Part shown: positions 46,344-58,900 of the stretch, piece by piece
How the letters are laid out: every line of letters begins with the position of its first letter
Position numbering within the stretch: the stretch's first letter is position 1
Source of the DNA: Canna indica
Lineage: Eukaryota > Streptophyta > Magnoliopsida > Zingiberales > Cannaceae
Length of the DNA: 64,000 nt
NCBI GenBank assembly: GCA_034359265.1
Contig: CP136890.1
Location: 67,271,501 to 67,335,500, forward strand
Direction: 5' to 3'
The notes under the pieces: model-generated
Database searches by the model: none
Seen by the model: only the letters and a program-made list of their open reading frames with translations
What the model was told of the DNA's origin: nothing
Made by a program: the position numbers and the translations under genes

Positions 46344-48950
46344 AAAATGACAAACTTTGTGATGCATGTCAACTAGGTAAGCAAGTCAAATCTTTATTTC
46401 ATAGCATTAATCAAGTTAGTACATCTAGAATTCTTGAGCTTGTGCACATGGATCTCTTTGGTCCATGTGATGTAGCTAGTCTAGGTGGAAAGCTATAATG
46501 TTTGTATTAGTTGATAATTTTTCTAGATTTACATGAGTTTTCTTTTTATCTAAGAAAAATGAAACTTTTGAGTTTTTCAAAAAGTTTTCAAAGAAAGTTA
46601 CAAATGAAAAATGAGTTTCAATTTTAAAAATTAGAAGTGATAATGGACGGGAGTTTAAAAATAATTTTTTTTTAAGTTTTGTGATGATTTGGGTATTGAA
46701 CATACCTTTTCTTCCCCTAGGACCCCTTAACAAAATGGGGTGGTTGAGAGAAAGAATAGAACCTTACAAGAGATGGCTAGAACTATGATATGTGAAAATA
46801 ATTTGCCTAAGTACTTTTGGACCGAAGCCATAAATACCTCTTGCTATGTTCTTAATCGAGTTTTATTAAGACCTAAAATTAAGAAAACACCTTTTGAGCT
46901 TTGGAATGATAAAATCCCGAATGTGGGATATTTTCATATTTTTGGATGCAAATATTTCATATTAAATACTAAGGAGAATTTAGAAAAAATTGATTCTAAA
47001 TTTGATGAAGGGATTTTCCTAGGTCACTCCATGAATTCTAAGGCATATAGAGTTTACAATCGTAGAATCATGATTGTTGAAGAATCTATGCATGTTATGT
47101 TTAATGAAACTAATGATTTTTCTAGAAATGTGAAGATTGTAAATATAGGTGAAGAACTTGAGGATCTCACACTTCATGACAAAGAGGTGGAGGATGAAAA
47201 TAATGAGGAAACTCAACATGAAGATCCACCATCCTCGAATCTACCTCAAGTTGAAGATGATGAAGAAGAAGCTCTACCGACTCTCCCTAAAGGATATCGG
47301 TTGGTGAGGGATCATCCAATGGATCAAGTCATTGGAGAACCTTCAACGGGAGTGGTAACACGCTCTAAAATAAAAAATGTTTGTCAATATGTTGTTTTTG
47401 TATCTTAAGTAGAGCCTAAGAACATTAATGAAGCAATAGAAAATGAGTTTTGGGTACTAGCTATGCAAGAAGAACTCAACCAATTTGCTAAAAATGATGT
47501 ATGAGACTTAGTACGTACCTAGACCTAATGAACAAACTATAATTGGGACTAAATGGGTCTTTTGAAATAAGTTAGATGAAGAAGAATTAGTCATTAGAAA
47601 CAAAGCTAGGTTAGTGGCACAAGAGTACAATCAACAAAAATGGATATATTATAATGAAACGTATGTTCTCGTAGCTAAATTAGAAGCAATTAGAATGCTT
47701 TTGGCATATGCTATTTTTAAGGATTTTAAACTTTTCTAAATGAATGTTAAAAGTGCATTTTTAAATGGTTTCATTAGTGAAGAAGTTTATATTGAACAAC
47801 TCCCGAATTTGAAAGTTTTGAGTTTTCAAATCATGTTTTCAAATTTTAAAAGGCATTATATGATTTAAAACAAGCCCCTGGGGCTTGGTATGAAAGGCTT
47901 TCAAACTTTTCAATAGAACAATATTTTAATGTTAGAAAAGCCGATGTTTTACTATTTATTAAGCATCATGAAAATGATAGGTTATTAGTTCAAATTTATG
48001 TTGATGACATAATTTTTGGTGCTACTAATGAAATTTTTTGTAAGTGGTTTGCTAAGTGTATGCAAGATGAGTTTGAGATGAGCATGATGGGAAAACTACC
48101 CTTCATGTTTGGTCTCCAAATTAATCAAGCAAACCAACAAAAAAATCTTCATCAATCAAGCCAAGTACACAAAGGAGCTCATCAAAAGATTTGGGATAAA
48201 TGAAGCCAAGATAGCTTCTACACCAATGAGCACATCCATCAAGCTTGACAAAGATGACAAGGGTGTCAAAGTTGATGAAAAATGATATCGAGGTATGATT
48301 GGTAGCCTTCTTTACTTGACCGCAAGTAAACCCGATATCATGTTTAGCGTATGTGTATGTGCTAGGTTTCAATCTTGCCCTAGAATGTCTCATTTAAGTG
48401 CGGTCAAACACATATTGAGATATTTAAAGGGCACAATTGACTTAGGGCTATGGTATCCATGTCATACATCATTTGATTTAATCAGTTTTTCGGACGCGAA
48501 TTTTGCCGGGTGTAAAGTAGATAGAAAAAGTACTAGTGGGTGTTGTCAATTCTTAGAAGCAAGTCTTGTTTCTTGGTTCTCGAAGAAACAAAACTCAGTT
48601 GCACTTTCAACTATCGAAGCGGAATACATCGCTGCGGCTAGTTGTTGTGCACAAGTCCTTTGGATGAAACAAACCCTTTTAGACTATGGACTTGAGTATT
48701 CTTGCATACCTATTCATTGTGATAATACTAGTGCAATAAATTTAAAAAAGAATCATATTTTACACTCTAGAACTAAGCATATTGACTTAAGACACTATTT
48801 TCTTAGGAATAATGTGACTAAGGGAAATATATCGGTAGAATTTGTATCCACTGATGAATAACTTGCCGATATATTTACAAAATCCTTGGTTGAAGAAAGT
48901 TTTACAAATTTTAGGATACAATTAGGAATTTATGATTTTCCTCGTAATTA
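46344..48950 (+). pseudogene. SIRE-like Copia pol (integrase, RT, RNase H), broken
   Basis: The frame opens with NDKLCDACQLGKQ, the end of the GAG-pre-integrase Zn motif, then an integrase core with stops (ELVHMDLFGPCDVASLGGK). 46740-47405 is an open integrase C-terminal part (MVERKNRTLQEMARTMICEN, ending in an acidic tail). The reverse transcriptase (47406-48290) has several stops and frame changes but keeps YVDDIIFG near 48000. 48295-48861 is open RNase H (MIGSLLYLTASKPDIMFSV, DRKSTSGCCQFL, STIEAEYIAA), ended by TAA at 48859-48861 where the frame would otherwise continue LADIFTKSL to 48950. Gag and protease are absent. Confidence 0.88.
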
Positions 48951-49432
48951 AAATGTTCTTCTTCAAAACTTATATGGGTTTCAAAACTTGCATTCTATAA
49001 AATTATCATTACACTTATGTAATGCTCTGTAGTGGGGCTTTGCGATTTATTGATGTTTGCCTTCTATAGGCTTACATTAATAGGAAGGACTATAGTGGTA
49101 GATGATACTTGGTTTTATGGTTTTCTTGATTTTTATGATGAAACTCATTAACTGTACCTTAATTCTTATCATTTTTGATTGATGTCAAAAGGGGGAGAAA
49201 AAGAAAGGTCACACTTGGTTTTCACGATGCATATAATTAGGGGGAGTTACAAAAAATATGCACATTGATAGGGGGAGCATAGGGTGAGTTATAAGCATTA
49301 ATTTGTATGCATATGTTGAGTTTTATATCTTGTATACCTTAACTCATGAATGTCTTAACTCAAACTCACAAAAATATACATATGTTTCTTAAAATTTCAT
49401 ATTATGTTTGTCATCATCAAAAAGGGAGAGAT
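48951..49432 (+). other. 3' untranslated region and polypurine tract of the SIRE-like element
   Basis: It contains GGGGGAGAAA, AGGGGGAGTTAC and GATAGGGGGAGCA words and ends with the polypurine tract AAAAAGGGAGAGATT next to the LTR. The same blocks occur reversed at 13730-14030. Confidence 0.7.
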
Positions 49433-50506
49433 TATTGGCTTAAGGGTCTTTCTTAAGCCTCGATCTTTATTTTGATGATAACAAACATGTATTTAATCTA
49501 AGTGTGTAGTTTTGAGTTCAGGTTGAGGTTGCAATACACATGCCAAATCCGTTCAAACGGGACGACGGAAAAGATCGTCAAAGAAACGGAAGAAGAAATC
49601 ATTGAAGAAAGGCTCGGGATTAAGTCAAAAAGATTTAATGTAATATGTCCCTAGAATAGTTTATCCTAAGCCTAAAATGTAAGGTTATCCAAGTTGAAAC
49701 TTGGTAGCCAAACCCTTAGAATTGGCATGTAAAAATACAAGAAATTAATCATCCTCAGTCTGGAATTAATCATCATCCTGAACGACTGTAACGACTATTT
49801 TTCTACCCGTTGAGTCACCGTTCAGCTGAGGGGTTATAAATACCCCTCACCTACCTTCTTAAAATCTTCTTAGTGAATTTATTGAGCATTCAAGAAGTGA
49901 TTAAAAGCCTTCAAAGAGATCGATCTGCTGCGCCCTAATCTTCCATCAAATTCTTCTTCAAGCGCATGTTTTCTTCAACTTTGCTGCAACTCCAGTGCAT
50001 CTTCTGGCAAGTTGAAGGCATGAAGGCTTGGGAAAAGAGTTGTGGTTTCTATTTCTATTCTTAAGCTCTTTTACATTGTATTTGAAGTTTTATTTCAGAT
50101 TTGTTTTCCATTTGTAATAGTTGCTAGGTGTGTTGGGAAACACTTAGGGGAAACTTTGTAGAATTGTGTTTTGCCTAGGTGAATAGGTTTGAGTGATTCT
50201 CAGAGTGGTGAGAAGAGTGTTCTCATTGTATTCAAAGGAAAACACAAACTCTATAAAGTAGTGGTTAGAAATCTTTGGTGAGGAGCTAAGGTAATAGAGT
50301 AGGCAATTGGCAGAACCACTATAATTATTCTTGTATGCATTGCTTTTTTGTTTGCCTATTAATGTTATTAATATTTGATCACATCTATTGTTAAGAAACA
50401 CTTGCACTTAAGTGAAGTTAAAATTGAGTAAAATAAATAAATGATTAAATAGAAAAAAAGACAAATACTATTCAACCCTCATTCTAGTGTCGGATTTCCT
50501 ACAACA
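49433..50506 (+). repeat. 3' LTR of the SIRE-like Copia element
   Basis: It starts TATTGGCTTAAGGG, one base from the family TGTTGGCTTAAG, with the GATGATAACAAACATG block at about 49470. It ends CTACAACA at 50506. The 5' LTR copy lacks roughly its first third, and the TCGA-rich array present there is almost absent here. Confidence 0.75.
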
Positions 50507-50796
50507 TTGTTCACCACCTTCATCTATGTCTTTTGAGCGCATCATTGCCACCAACCTCGACGAACGGAGCTACCCACTCATTCTCTAGGGTTTGGAGAAG
50601 AAAAAAGAGAAAAGATGAAATAAAAAAAATATTGAAGAAGAATTTTGGAGTTTCATTTTGACTCTGTCTTATTAGAGAATGACGATGAGGAAAAAAAAGA
50701 TGTCAACACAGTTCAAGCAAAGATGAACAAAAAAAGGTTATGTTCAGTAAGCTATTTCACCAAAACATAATATTGAATGATACGTTGTTTTATTAA
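50507..50796. other. Short spacer
   Basis: No gene is seen. It ends at the start of the next LTR. Confidence 0.4.
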
Positions 50797-51911
50797 TGTT
50801 GGCCTAATATTTTTCAATATTGGTCTGAATCTCGATTTTGATGATAACAAACTCGGAACTAATATTTCATCGAGAAATAATTTCAGGTTCTAAGTCGAGT
50901 AGCGTGCGATGTTCGCAATCGAAAGATTGACACGATATCAAACAATCGAATGGACGTTGGTTGACACTCGGAAGTCAACGAGAAGTTAGAGTTTAGGTTT
51001 ATGGTGTTTAAATTGATTGTAAATCCTCTAAATGATGATGACTTAACTCGAAACCCAGAACCAAGACTCGAAACCCGAGAATTGAAAATTCAACCTAAAC
51101 CTGAATATGAATATTGGTTGAAGGTCAATCGACCGACGATCGACCTAACAACTCAACGACTCTTTTTCTAGATGTTTCAATCCGTCGAACCGGAGCCCTC
51201 TTGCCTTGTCCGCCTACAAAACTTGGTTCTATGCCTTCCCATGACTCTCTAATGTTTCGAGTCGTCATTTTGATAACCATAAACCTTGATTGAATCATAT
51301 TCTTCAAAACCCTAGCTTTGTGAGCCTATTCTCTTGTCCTTGTCTTGAAGCTTGATTTGGTTCATAATCAAGGCATCAAGAGGAGCTAGGATGCGATGTT
51401 TGAAGCTAAATGTTGTATTATTTGGTTATTTGCTTCATTTGTCATTGTATTTTGTGGTTTATTTTGTTTATTTGAAGTGTTTGTGTAAACCTAGGGTGTA
51501 AGTCTTGGAATTGGGTGGTTGTCTTGGTATCAAGGCACAAAGTCCACTCGATTCACTAGGAATTATATTATTGTCATTGTGTGAGGGGTATTAGGGGTAC
51601 TATCAGGGAGAGGATCGGTGCCTAAGCTTGTAAATCGTTCAAGAGAAAATAATATAATTATTATGAATTATGTTGAAATCCTAAGCAGGGTTCTTAGATA
51701 GTGGAGTAGGCGGATTGCCGAACTATTATAAATGCTTGTGTTAGCATTAACTTGTTTGTGTGCTTACTTGCTTAGTTATTGCTTATGTGTTGTCATTTAA
51801 ATTGTGCTTTTGTCTAAGATTGAAATAATTGATTAAAATCAAAATTAGGCTAAATTTTATAATGACATACTATTCACCTCCCCTCTAATGTAGTAATTCA
51901 CTGCTCAAACA
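50797..51911 (+). repeat. Separate SIRE-like LTR, plus orientation (probably solo)
   Basis: It begins TGTTGGCCTAATA, followed by the CTCGATTTTGATGATAACAAAC block, and ends with CTATTCACCTCCCCTC...CTCAAACA. There is no primer binding site or coding region next to it. The flanks ATTAA and AAATA do not match exactly. Confidence 0.6.
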
Positions 51912-52100
51912 AAATATAATTTTATTTAGTATTCTTTTTCATTAAAATAGGATATTATTCAATATTTTATTTTGTTAAAACAATGTATAAGGGCATTTAA
52001 GATACACTATCAAATTTAGTTTCGATTTTAGTAACTTTTTTGTAGTTTCAGATAAATTGCTTATTAAATTCGGTGGCAATTTAAAATCTTGATCATTAAC

Positions 52101-52467
52101 TAGAGGTGGCAATGGGTCGGGCCCGCCCATGGGCGGCACGGGCCCGGCCCGGTTCTGGGCCGTGCTTGACCCGGTCCGAAGAATTTCGGGTCGGGCCGGG
52201 CACGACCTGTCTGTGCCCGCCCGATCAAACCCAAGCCTGGCCGAGCCAGACTCAGGCCTGGCTCGAGTCTGGTCGAGGTCCGGCTCGACCAATTTTTTTT
52301 AAAAAAAAAAACTTAAAATTTCGGACTGGGCCAGTCCCCTAAACAATCGGATTGTGCTTGGCACGGCCAGGTCAACACTTGGGCCGTGCCAGGCACGGCC
52401 CGAAGGTGGCCGGGCCTGCTCGAGCCCAGGCTTGGGCCGGCTCAGGCACGAACTATTGCCACTTCTA
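52101..52467. mobile_element. hAT-like MITE (GGGCCCGGCCC body)
   Basis: The 367-base element has ends TAGAGGTGGCAA and the reverse of TAGAAGTGGCAA, flanked by exact TCATTAAC duplications (52093-52100 and 52468-52475). The body is packed with GGCCCGGCC/GGCACGGCCC words, far more GC-rich than its surroundings. Confidence 0.9.
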
Positions 52468-52475
52468 TCATTAAC

Positions 52476-52899
52476 AAGATACAATTGCGTGTTAATATAT
52501 TTTCTCTTCGTTAGTAACACTTAAAGTTCACATCACTTATCCTCAAAGCTTCTTCTCGCTTTCCATTAAACATTGCCTCACTGTACATACACAGAATAAT
52601 TGTCTCTCAGACATTCATAATTCCCTTTTCACTAAAACTACTCATTCAAAACCTAAATCTCTATTGAATAGAACCTTCTTCGGCTTCTGTTCTGTCAACA
52701 TCTCCATGACTGATCTCCAACATCTGCCTCACTTTTACACACAGTGATAACAGCTGCTCTCTACACTCAATTAGCCCTGCATTCCCCTAGCCCTTAATTA
52801 ATGGTGATAAAGGCTGGCAGAGGGATCCACAATAGGGTTTGGTTGTAGTGACCGCCCTGCTGGAGTTTATGGTGGTGATTGGCTCAAGGTGATTGGGAA
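52476..52899. other. Intergenic, possible leader of the next exon
   Basis: Pyrimidine-rich, transcript-leader-like sequence lies in the second half. No element is seen. Confidence 0.3.
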
Positions 52900-53071
52900 A
52901 TGAAGGCTTCAGCTTCTACCTGTCTTCTTCTGTTGCCCTTCACCTTCTTGTTCATTTATTCTTGGATTCAATTAATTGGAAGAAGAAATCTACATTGGAA
53001 CTTGCCATCTTTTTTTGCTGGTGGGGGAGAAGGAAGAAGACATGGGGCTTCTTTAATTACTCACCCTAAAG
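52900..53071 (+). CDS. Possible first exon of a small secreted protein, unidentified
   Basis: ATG at 52900 opens a frame with a good signal-peptide profile: MKASAST, a Leu/Phe-rich core (about residues 8-22), then a short basic patch GRR. A glycine/arginine-rich segment (GGGEGRR near residue 45) follows. At 53071/53072 a GTAGGTTT donor-like site follows CCTAAAG. The layout (signal peptide, then RR-type motif, then intron) is like plant secreted-peptide precursors. I do not find a second exon with a Cys-rich or conserved peptide motif downstream. The frame runs on to 53190 without splicing. It could be a chance frame. Confidence 0.3.
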
Positions 53072-54240
53072 GTAGGTTTTTTGCTTTGTGTCTCATCCAT
53101 CTTTTTGCCCTAGGCCCTAGCCACCAATTGGTTGATCCAAGTGAAGATTTTTTGAAAAAAAGAACTTTTTTACTATGGTTATTTTTTTAATTTTTTTTTT
53201 TTTTTGTCTTTTTTTAGTGAAAATAGCAGTTATTCTGATTAGGTAATCATCAATACTTTGACTTTGCTTTGATCCCACTATACTGAAATAATGATAACAA
53301 CTATTGCAATGAACTATTGAGACTTGGAACTATTGCAATGAACTATTGCAATGAAAAAAAGAACTTTGCTTTGATCAGTATTTATTTTCTTTTAAGTGAT
53401 GCACCTACCTTGAGACTTGGAATTATTGTTTGTAGCCATGGAATCAATAATGTTTCTTTTCATACATCCTTCTTGTTCTGTTAACAGCCCCATCATGTCA
53501 TTAATTATGATGGTGAATATTTTACAAGAAAAGAATCCAAGTGAAAAGCTACAAGTTGCAAAGCATGCAAGTATTTTTAAAACATCATGGTAGTTTCAGA
53601 GATTGAAGTTGTGCAAGTTCATCAGCAACTAATAAAATAAATAAAACTTCATGAAGGATGAATCTTTATATTTCATTCAATGCACCTTAAACATGTTATT
53701 ATTATTATTATTTATATTTTATTTTGCACAAATATTTTATTTGCCATTGAATGCAATTTTGCAACAAAAATAATTTGAATTTGACTCAATATATGAGAGC
53801 ATACTGCATATATATCTGTTCTAACTCTTGCCAGCCATTTATGCATCATAATATTATGAGGTGTGTATAATAAATTCAAACTTTTCTCCTTTCTTTATTT
53901 TATTTTCTTAAGAAAAAAAATATTTTTTTTCATTAAACAAATGGTGCAAAATTTTAAACAAAATTTTCTATTAATTACTTGATGTATTGTTTGCAAAATT
54001 AAAACTGTACCAATTAAATATCTAATTTGGCAAATTAATCAACTTTATATGAGAGCTGCGAAGGTGGTCAAGCTCCACTCAGATTGGTATATATAGTGGT
54101 TGAGCTTAGTTTTAACCTATATATTTTCCACTTCTAATCATTTTCCTTAGCTTGGACTTTTGACTCCAAATAATTAGCAAGACATAGAGGTAGGGAATGT
54201 TAAAGAAACGAAAAGAAATACTCACCCACCATAAACAAAA
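53072..54240. other. AT-rich intergenic stretch
   Basis: It holds a T-run near 53190 and three near copies of AACTATTGCAATG at 53300-53353. No gene is recognised. Confidence 0.4.
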
Positions 54241-54790
54241 GAGTAAATTACATTAATCTCTCACGAAATTCAATAAAATTACATCGATTTTTTTTTATTT
54301 GTCCAGATGACACTCACCTCCCCTGTAATTAACGGTGTTAAACGAAGTCCGCTAGTAATGTAATTTCTCCCTTGTGTTCTTTGCTGAAATTTATTAAAAT
54401 GCATGCATAAAATAATTGAATAAATATTTTAAAATAAAAATTTGAGAGAAATTATTATATTATTTAATATTGTTCATGAAATTAATATTAGTTGAACGTG
54501 AAAATTAAAATATTAAATACTCATTAGATGAAAATATGAGGGAATCAGAGTTAAATAACGTAAGGGTATTTTTGTCATTTAAAATAAGTATAAACCGTAA
54601 ATATTTGAAAATGCCATTAGTAAGCATGTGCAATGCACATGACAAACACTCCACTAACAATTTTTGTTAACAGAGAAAGTCTGTGTAGTCTTTTATAAAA
54701 TTCAGGGGATCACAAGACAAAATTATAAATAGAGGAGAGATCAATGCAATTTCACTAAACTTCAGGGGATGTCAATGTAATTTACCCTAA
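54241..54790. mobile_element. MITE with GTAAATTACATT ends
   Basis: The roughly 550-base unit has inverted ends: GAGTAAATTACATTAATCTC, and the reverse of AGGGTAAATTACATTGACAT. Further inverted similarity continues inwards (CAATGCAATTT, TCTCTCC). No coding region. The target duplication is unclear. Confidence 0.5.
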
Positions 54791-55073
54791 ATATAAAAAA
54801 GTTATTTGGGCTTCATCATCTTGTGCCGGTGTCATATTCACCGCCAATCACAAAAATTTGGAGGTTCCAAAAAATTATAGCACCCAAAAGAAATTTGAAA
54901 AAAAAAAAATTGTAATAATTCTTCGTTAATTCAAACATTTGCCTTAGTTTCTCTCCTTACAAAGATACATAGCTTATCTTATGAAAACATGCTTCAAAAT
55001 TAAGTTAATTCTGAAATGGTAAAACAAAATGTCAAGATAGGAAGCTTTTGGCGGCTTGGCCACCTCTAGTTTG
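54791..55073. other. Spacer before the Tnt1-like element
   Basis: No gene is seen. GTTTG immediately precedes the LTR. Confidence 0.35.
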
Positions 55074-55591
55074 TGAGGTACCAAAGTTATGAAATAGTAT
55101 AATACAACTAAAATATAGAGTTAAAAAGGTGAAATTGACATAAATATTTTCTATAAAAAATCACAATTTTGTTTTACTAAGTGAAGAAATTACAACCTCT
55201 CAAAATATAAGGAGAGAACAACACACTCTCTTGTACAAGAAGAACACAAACACATTAAGAATATACATAAGAGAGATATAATATTTTTTCTCTATCTGAG
55301 ATACTCACTCAAAGTTTCCTAATTATACCTCTCGATTTCTATTTGGTGCTTCACCCAAAAGAACGACACCACCACCTATTTATAATGATCAGTGACATTA
55401 CATATTTAACAATGAAGCAAAAGAGGAAGATAAATTCAACTTGAATATTTCTTCATACAAGATGCGTGAATTATAGGAAGACAAATTCAACTTAAATATT
55501 TCTTCATGCAAAGTGACATGAATTACAAGAAGACAAATTCAACTTGAATATTTCCATCTAGCCATCAAAATTGACTTTATCTCATTCACAA
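55074..55591 (-). repeat. 3' LTR of the Tnt1-like element
   Basis: 518 bases, TGAGGTACC...CTCATTCACA on the plus strand. It contains three internal AAATTCAACTTGAATATTTC repeats, also present in the 5' LTR. Confidence 0.8.
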
Positions 55592-55984
55592 TCTCTCACT
55601 TAAAGTTAGTTTTGGTGATCTCTAAAAAAAGCTTCTCAGTTCTGCCATTCTCATGCTGCTTATATTTTTGATAGGCCTAGAGAGGATCTACACCATACAA
55701 ATTTATCTGCATTAATTAGCTTTGTCATAACATATGCTAGGTTGTCTCTAGTGTGAATCTTCTATATATCCATTTTTCCTTTCTCCACTATTTCACGAAC
55801 AAAATGATACTAAACTCCTATGTGATTTTGTCTTAGAATGAAATGTTGAATTTCTTGCAATGTGCAAGGCACTCTGACTATCACAGTAGACACATATCTT
55901 CTACTATTTGTGCCTGAATTCCTCCATTAACCTTTGAATCCAAATTGCTTCCTTGCAAACTTGTGTAGCTGCAATATATTCAAC

Positions 55985-58900
55985 TTATGTAGTAAACATC
56001 GCTACAATAGTTTGTAACTTAAATAACCAGCTTACAACTCCTCCGACAAGTGTGAAAACATAGCTTGTAGTGGATTTCTTTTTGTCAAGATCACTTGCAA
56101 AATCTGAGTCAACATATCCTCTGACAATAAAATCAGATCCTCCAAAATATAATGGAGCATTAGAGGTTCCTTTAATGTATCTCAAGATCCTTTTAACAGT
56201 ATTCCAATGCTCTATGCCTGGATTTGTCATAAATCGACTGATTATACCAACTGATTGAGCAATATTTGGTCTCGTACAAATCATAACGTACATAAGGCTT
56301 CCCACTACTGATGCATACGATACTCGAGACATTTCAATCCTCTCTATTTCACTGCTAGGTCTCATATTTGAGGATAATTTAAAATTGACGGGAAGTGAGG
56401 TAGAAATTGGCTTACACTCTTGCATGTTGAAGCGTCGTACGTAAGATCTTCCTCAAATAATTCTTTCGGGATAATTAGATTTTCTTGTCTCTTCTGTCTC
56501 TGTGAATTTGCATCCCTAAAATCTTGTTTGTTGATCCCAAGTCCTTCATATCTCCCCAGCTAACTGTGCCTTCAATTCTTGGACTCAATTTTTGTTGGGG
56601 CCTACCACCAACATGTCATCCACATACAACAGCATAATGATGAAATCATTATCACTGAACCTCTTGTAATACGTAGAATGGCCTGAACTAAGTCTGTTGT
56701 ATCCAAGGCTAATAATGAAGGGATCAAATCTCTTGTACCAACATCTTGGTGTTCGTTTTAAATCGTACAAAGATTTGGTTAACCTGAAAACCAAGTTTTC
56801 TATCCCTTGTTCTTTAAAGCCTTCTGGTTGAAACATATATATATTTCTTCTTCAGGTTCTCCGTGAAGAAAAGAAGTCTTTACATCTAGTTGCTCAAGAT
56901 GTAAATCAAATACAACACACATAGACAAGACTACTATGATAGTGGTAAGTCTAACCATTGGAGAAAATATCTCATTGAAATTAATGCCTTTTTTTTAGCA
57001 TATCCTTTGACTACTAGTCTTGCATGATTTCGTTCCACTTGATCATTGTCATCTCGTTTGATCTTATAGACCCATTTATTATCAATGACTTTCGGACCCT
57101 TTTGAAGTGCAATAAGTTCCCATGTCTGGTTTCTATGCAAGGCTTTCGTTCATTCTTGCATTGATTTCATCCACAGAGAAGCATTTGGACTACTTAGAGC
57201 ATCTTGAAAGGTTGATGGCTCTTCTTATTTTGTTAGAAGACAATATGCATCGTGACTTGCCATAACATAGTCTGAGTGCCATGATGGTGGCATGGTCTGG
57301 CGTGTGGATCGCCAAACTACTGTATCATTAGCATCATCATGTACTTGTTCTTCATGCTCTGGTTCTGCTTTAGAAGAATCATTTCCAGATTTTTCATCTT
57401 ACTGAACTGTAGCAGTCTCTTTAACCGTGCTGTCATTTTTGTCTTCACTTTGTAGTTCATTTTCTGCAAGTATCACATCTTTGTTGACAATAATCTTGTG
57501 GGCAGTGGGATCCCACATGCGATACCCCTTAACACCGTCAGCATAACCCATGAATATATATTTCCTAGATTTCAAATCCAACTTTATTCTTTCTTAGGAG
57601 TTGAACATCACATATACGGGATATCCAAACACATGTAGAGAAGAATAATTTGATGGTCTGCCATCTCCATTGGTATCTTCAAACCAATTGCAGTTAATGG
57701 CGATCGATTTATCACATAGCAAACAATTTTGACTACTTCTGCCCAGAAAGACTTGACTAATCTTGTAGTTCTCAACATAGCTCTAGTTCTTTCTATGAGA
57801 GTCTTGTTCATCCGCTTTGCTACATCATTTTACTAAGGTGTATATGCAACTGTGAATTGCCTTTGAATATTCTTCTGCTTGCAAAATGCAATAAAATCAT
57901 CGTTTGTATATTCTCCTCCATTGATTATCCTTAAACACTTATTTTCTTTCCAGTTTCAAACTCCACTTGTGCTTCGAACTCCTTCAATATTGGAAATAGA
58001 TATGACTTCTTCTTGATTGGGTGCACCCATAATATCCTGTAGTAATCATCAATGAATGAGATATAATACTTTACTCCTCCTAGGGATGTTTCTGGTTTAC
58101 TCCCACACATTAGAATGAATTAAGTCCTCTATATGATTACTCCGAGCAGTTGATCTACCAAACTTCAATATATGCTTCTTGCTTGTAACATAGTGCTCAC
58201 AGAAAGGTAATTTTACTTATCTGAGCCTGGGAAGGAGATTACTTTCTACTAGAATCTGCAAACCATGTTCCGACATGTGGCCCAATTTATGATGCCACAT
58301 CATCATCGTGTCTTCTTCTTCATTGACTAATGCGACTAATGTGTCTGCTTCCTGCAATGTATCTCCCATAAGCATGTATAGATTTGTCGCGATCTTCTTT
58401 GCTTTCATCACCATAAGAGCACATTTCATAACTTTCAAGATCTCATCTTTGATATGGGTCTTGCACCGAAAATTGTCTAGTTACCCAATAGACAACAAGT
58501 TCTTCTTTAAGCCCTTCACATGTTGCGCACCCCTTGAATTGTGCGAATGAAAACCATCAAACATTTTTATTTTGACAACTCCAAACCCACCAATTTCTAA
58601 GGCATAATCATTTCCCATGAACACGGATCCTTCTGAGACATGAGTACAAAACCAGTCACGATTCGAAGTCATGTGCCATGTTGCTCCTGAATACACTATC
58701 CAAACATCAATGAGCTATTTATCGCCTTTAGAACCTATTGTTGCTTTGTTGTACATGATTTCTCCATCATCAGAGGTACAAGCAACATATCCTTGAGAGG
58801 TAGTTGCTTCTAGAGTCTTCTCTATACTCTTCTTGTTATACCAACATTCTTCAAGTGCCCTTTCTTGCCATAATTGTAGCAAGTAAAGTTCTTCCTTCTT

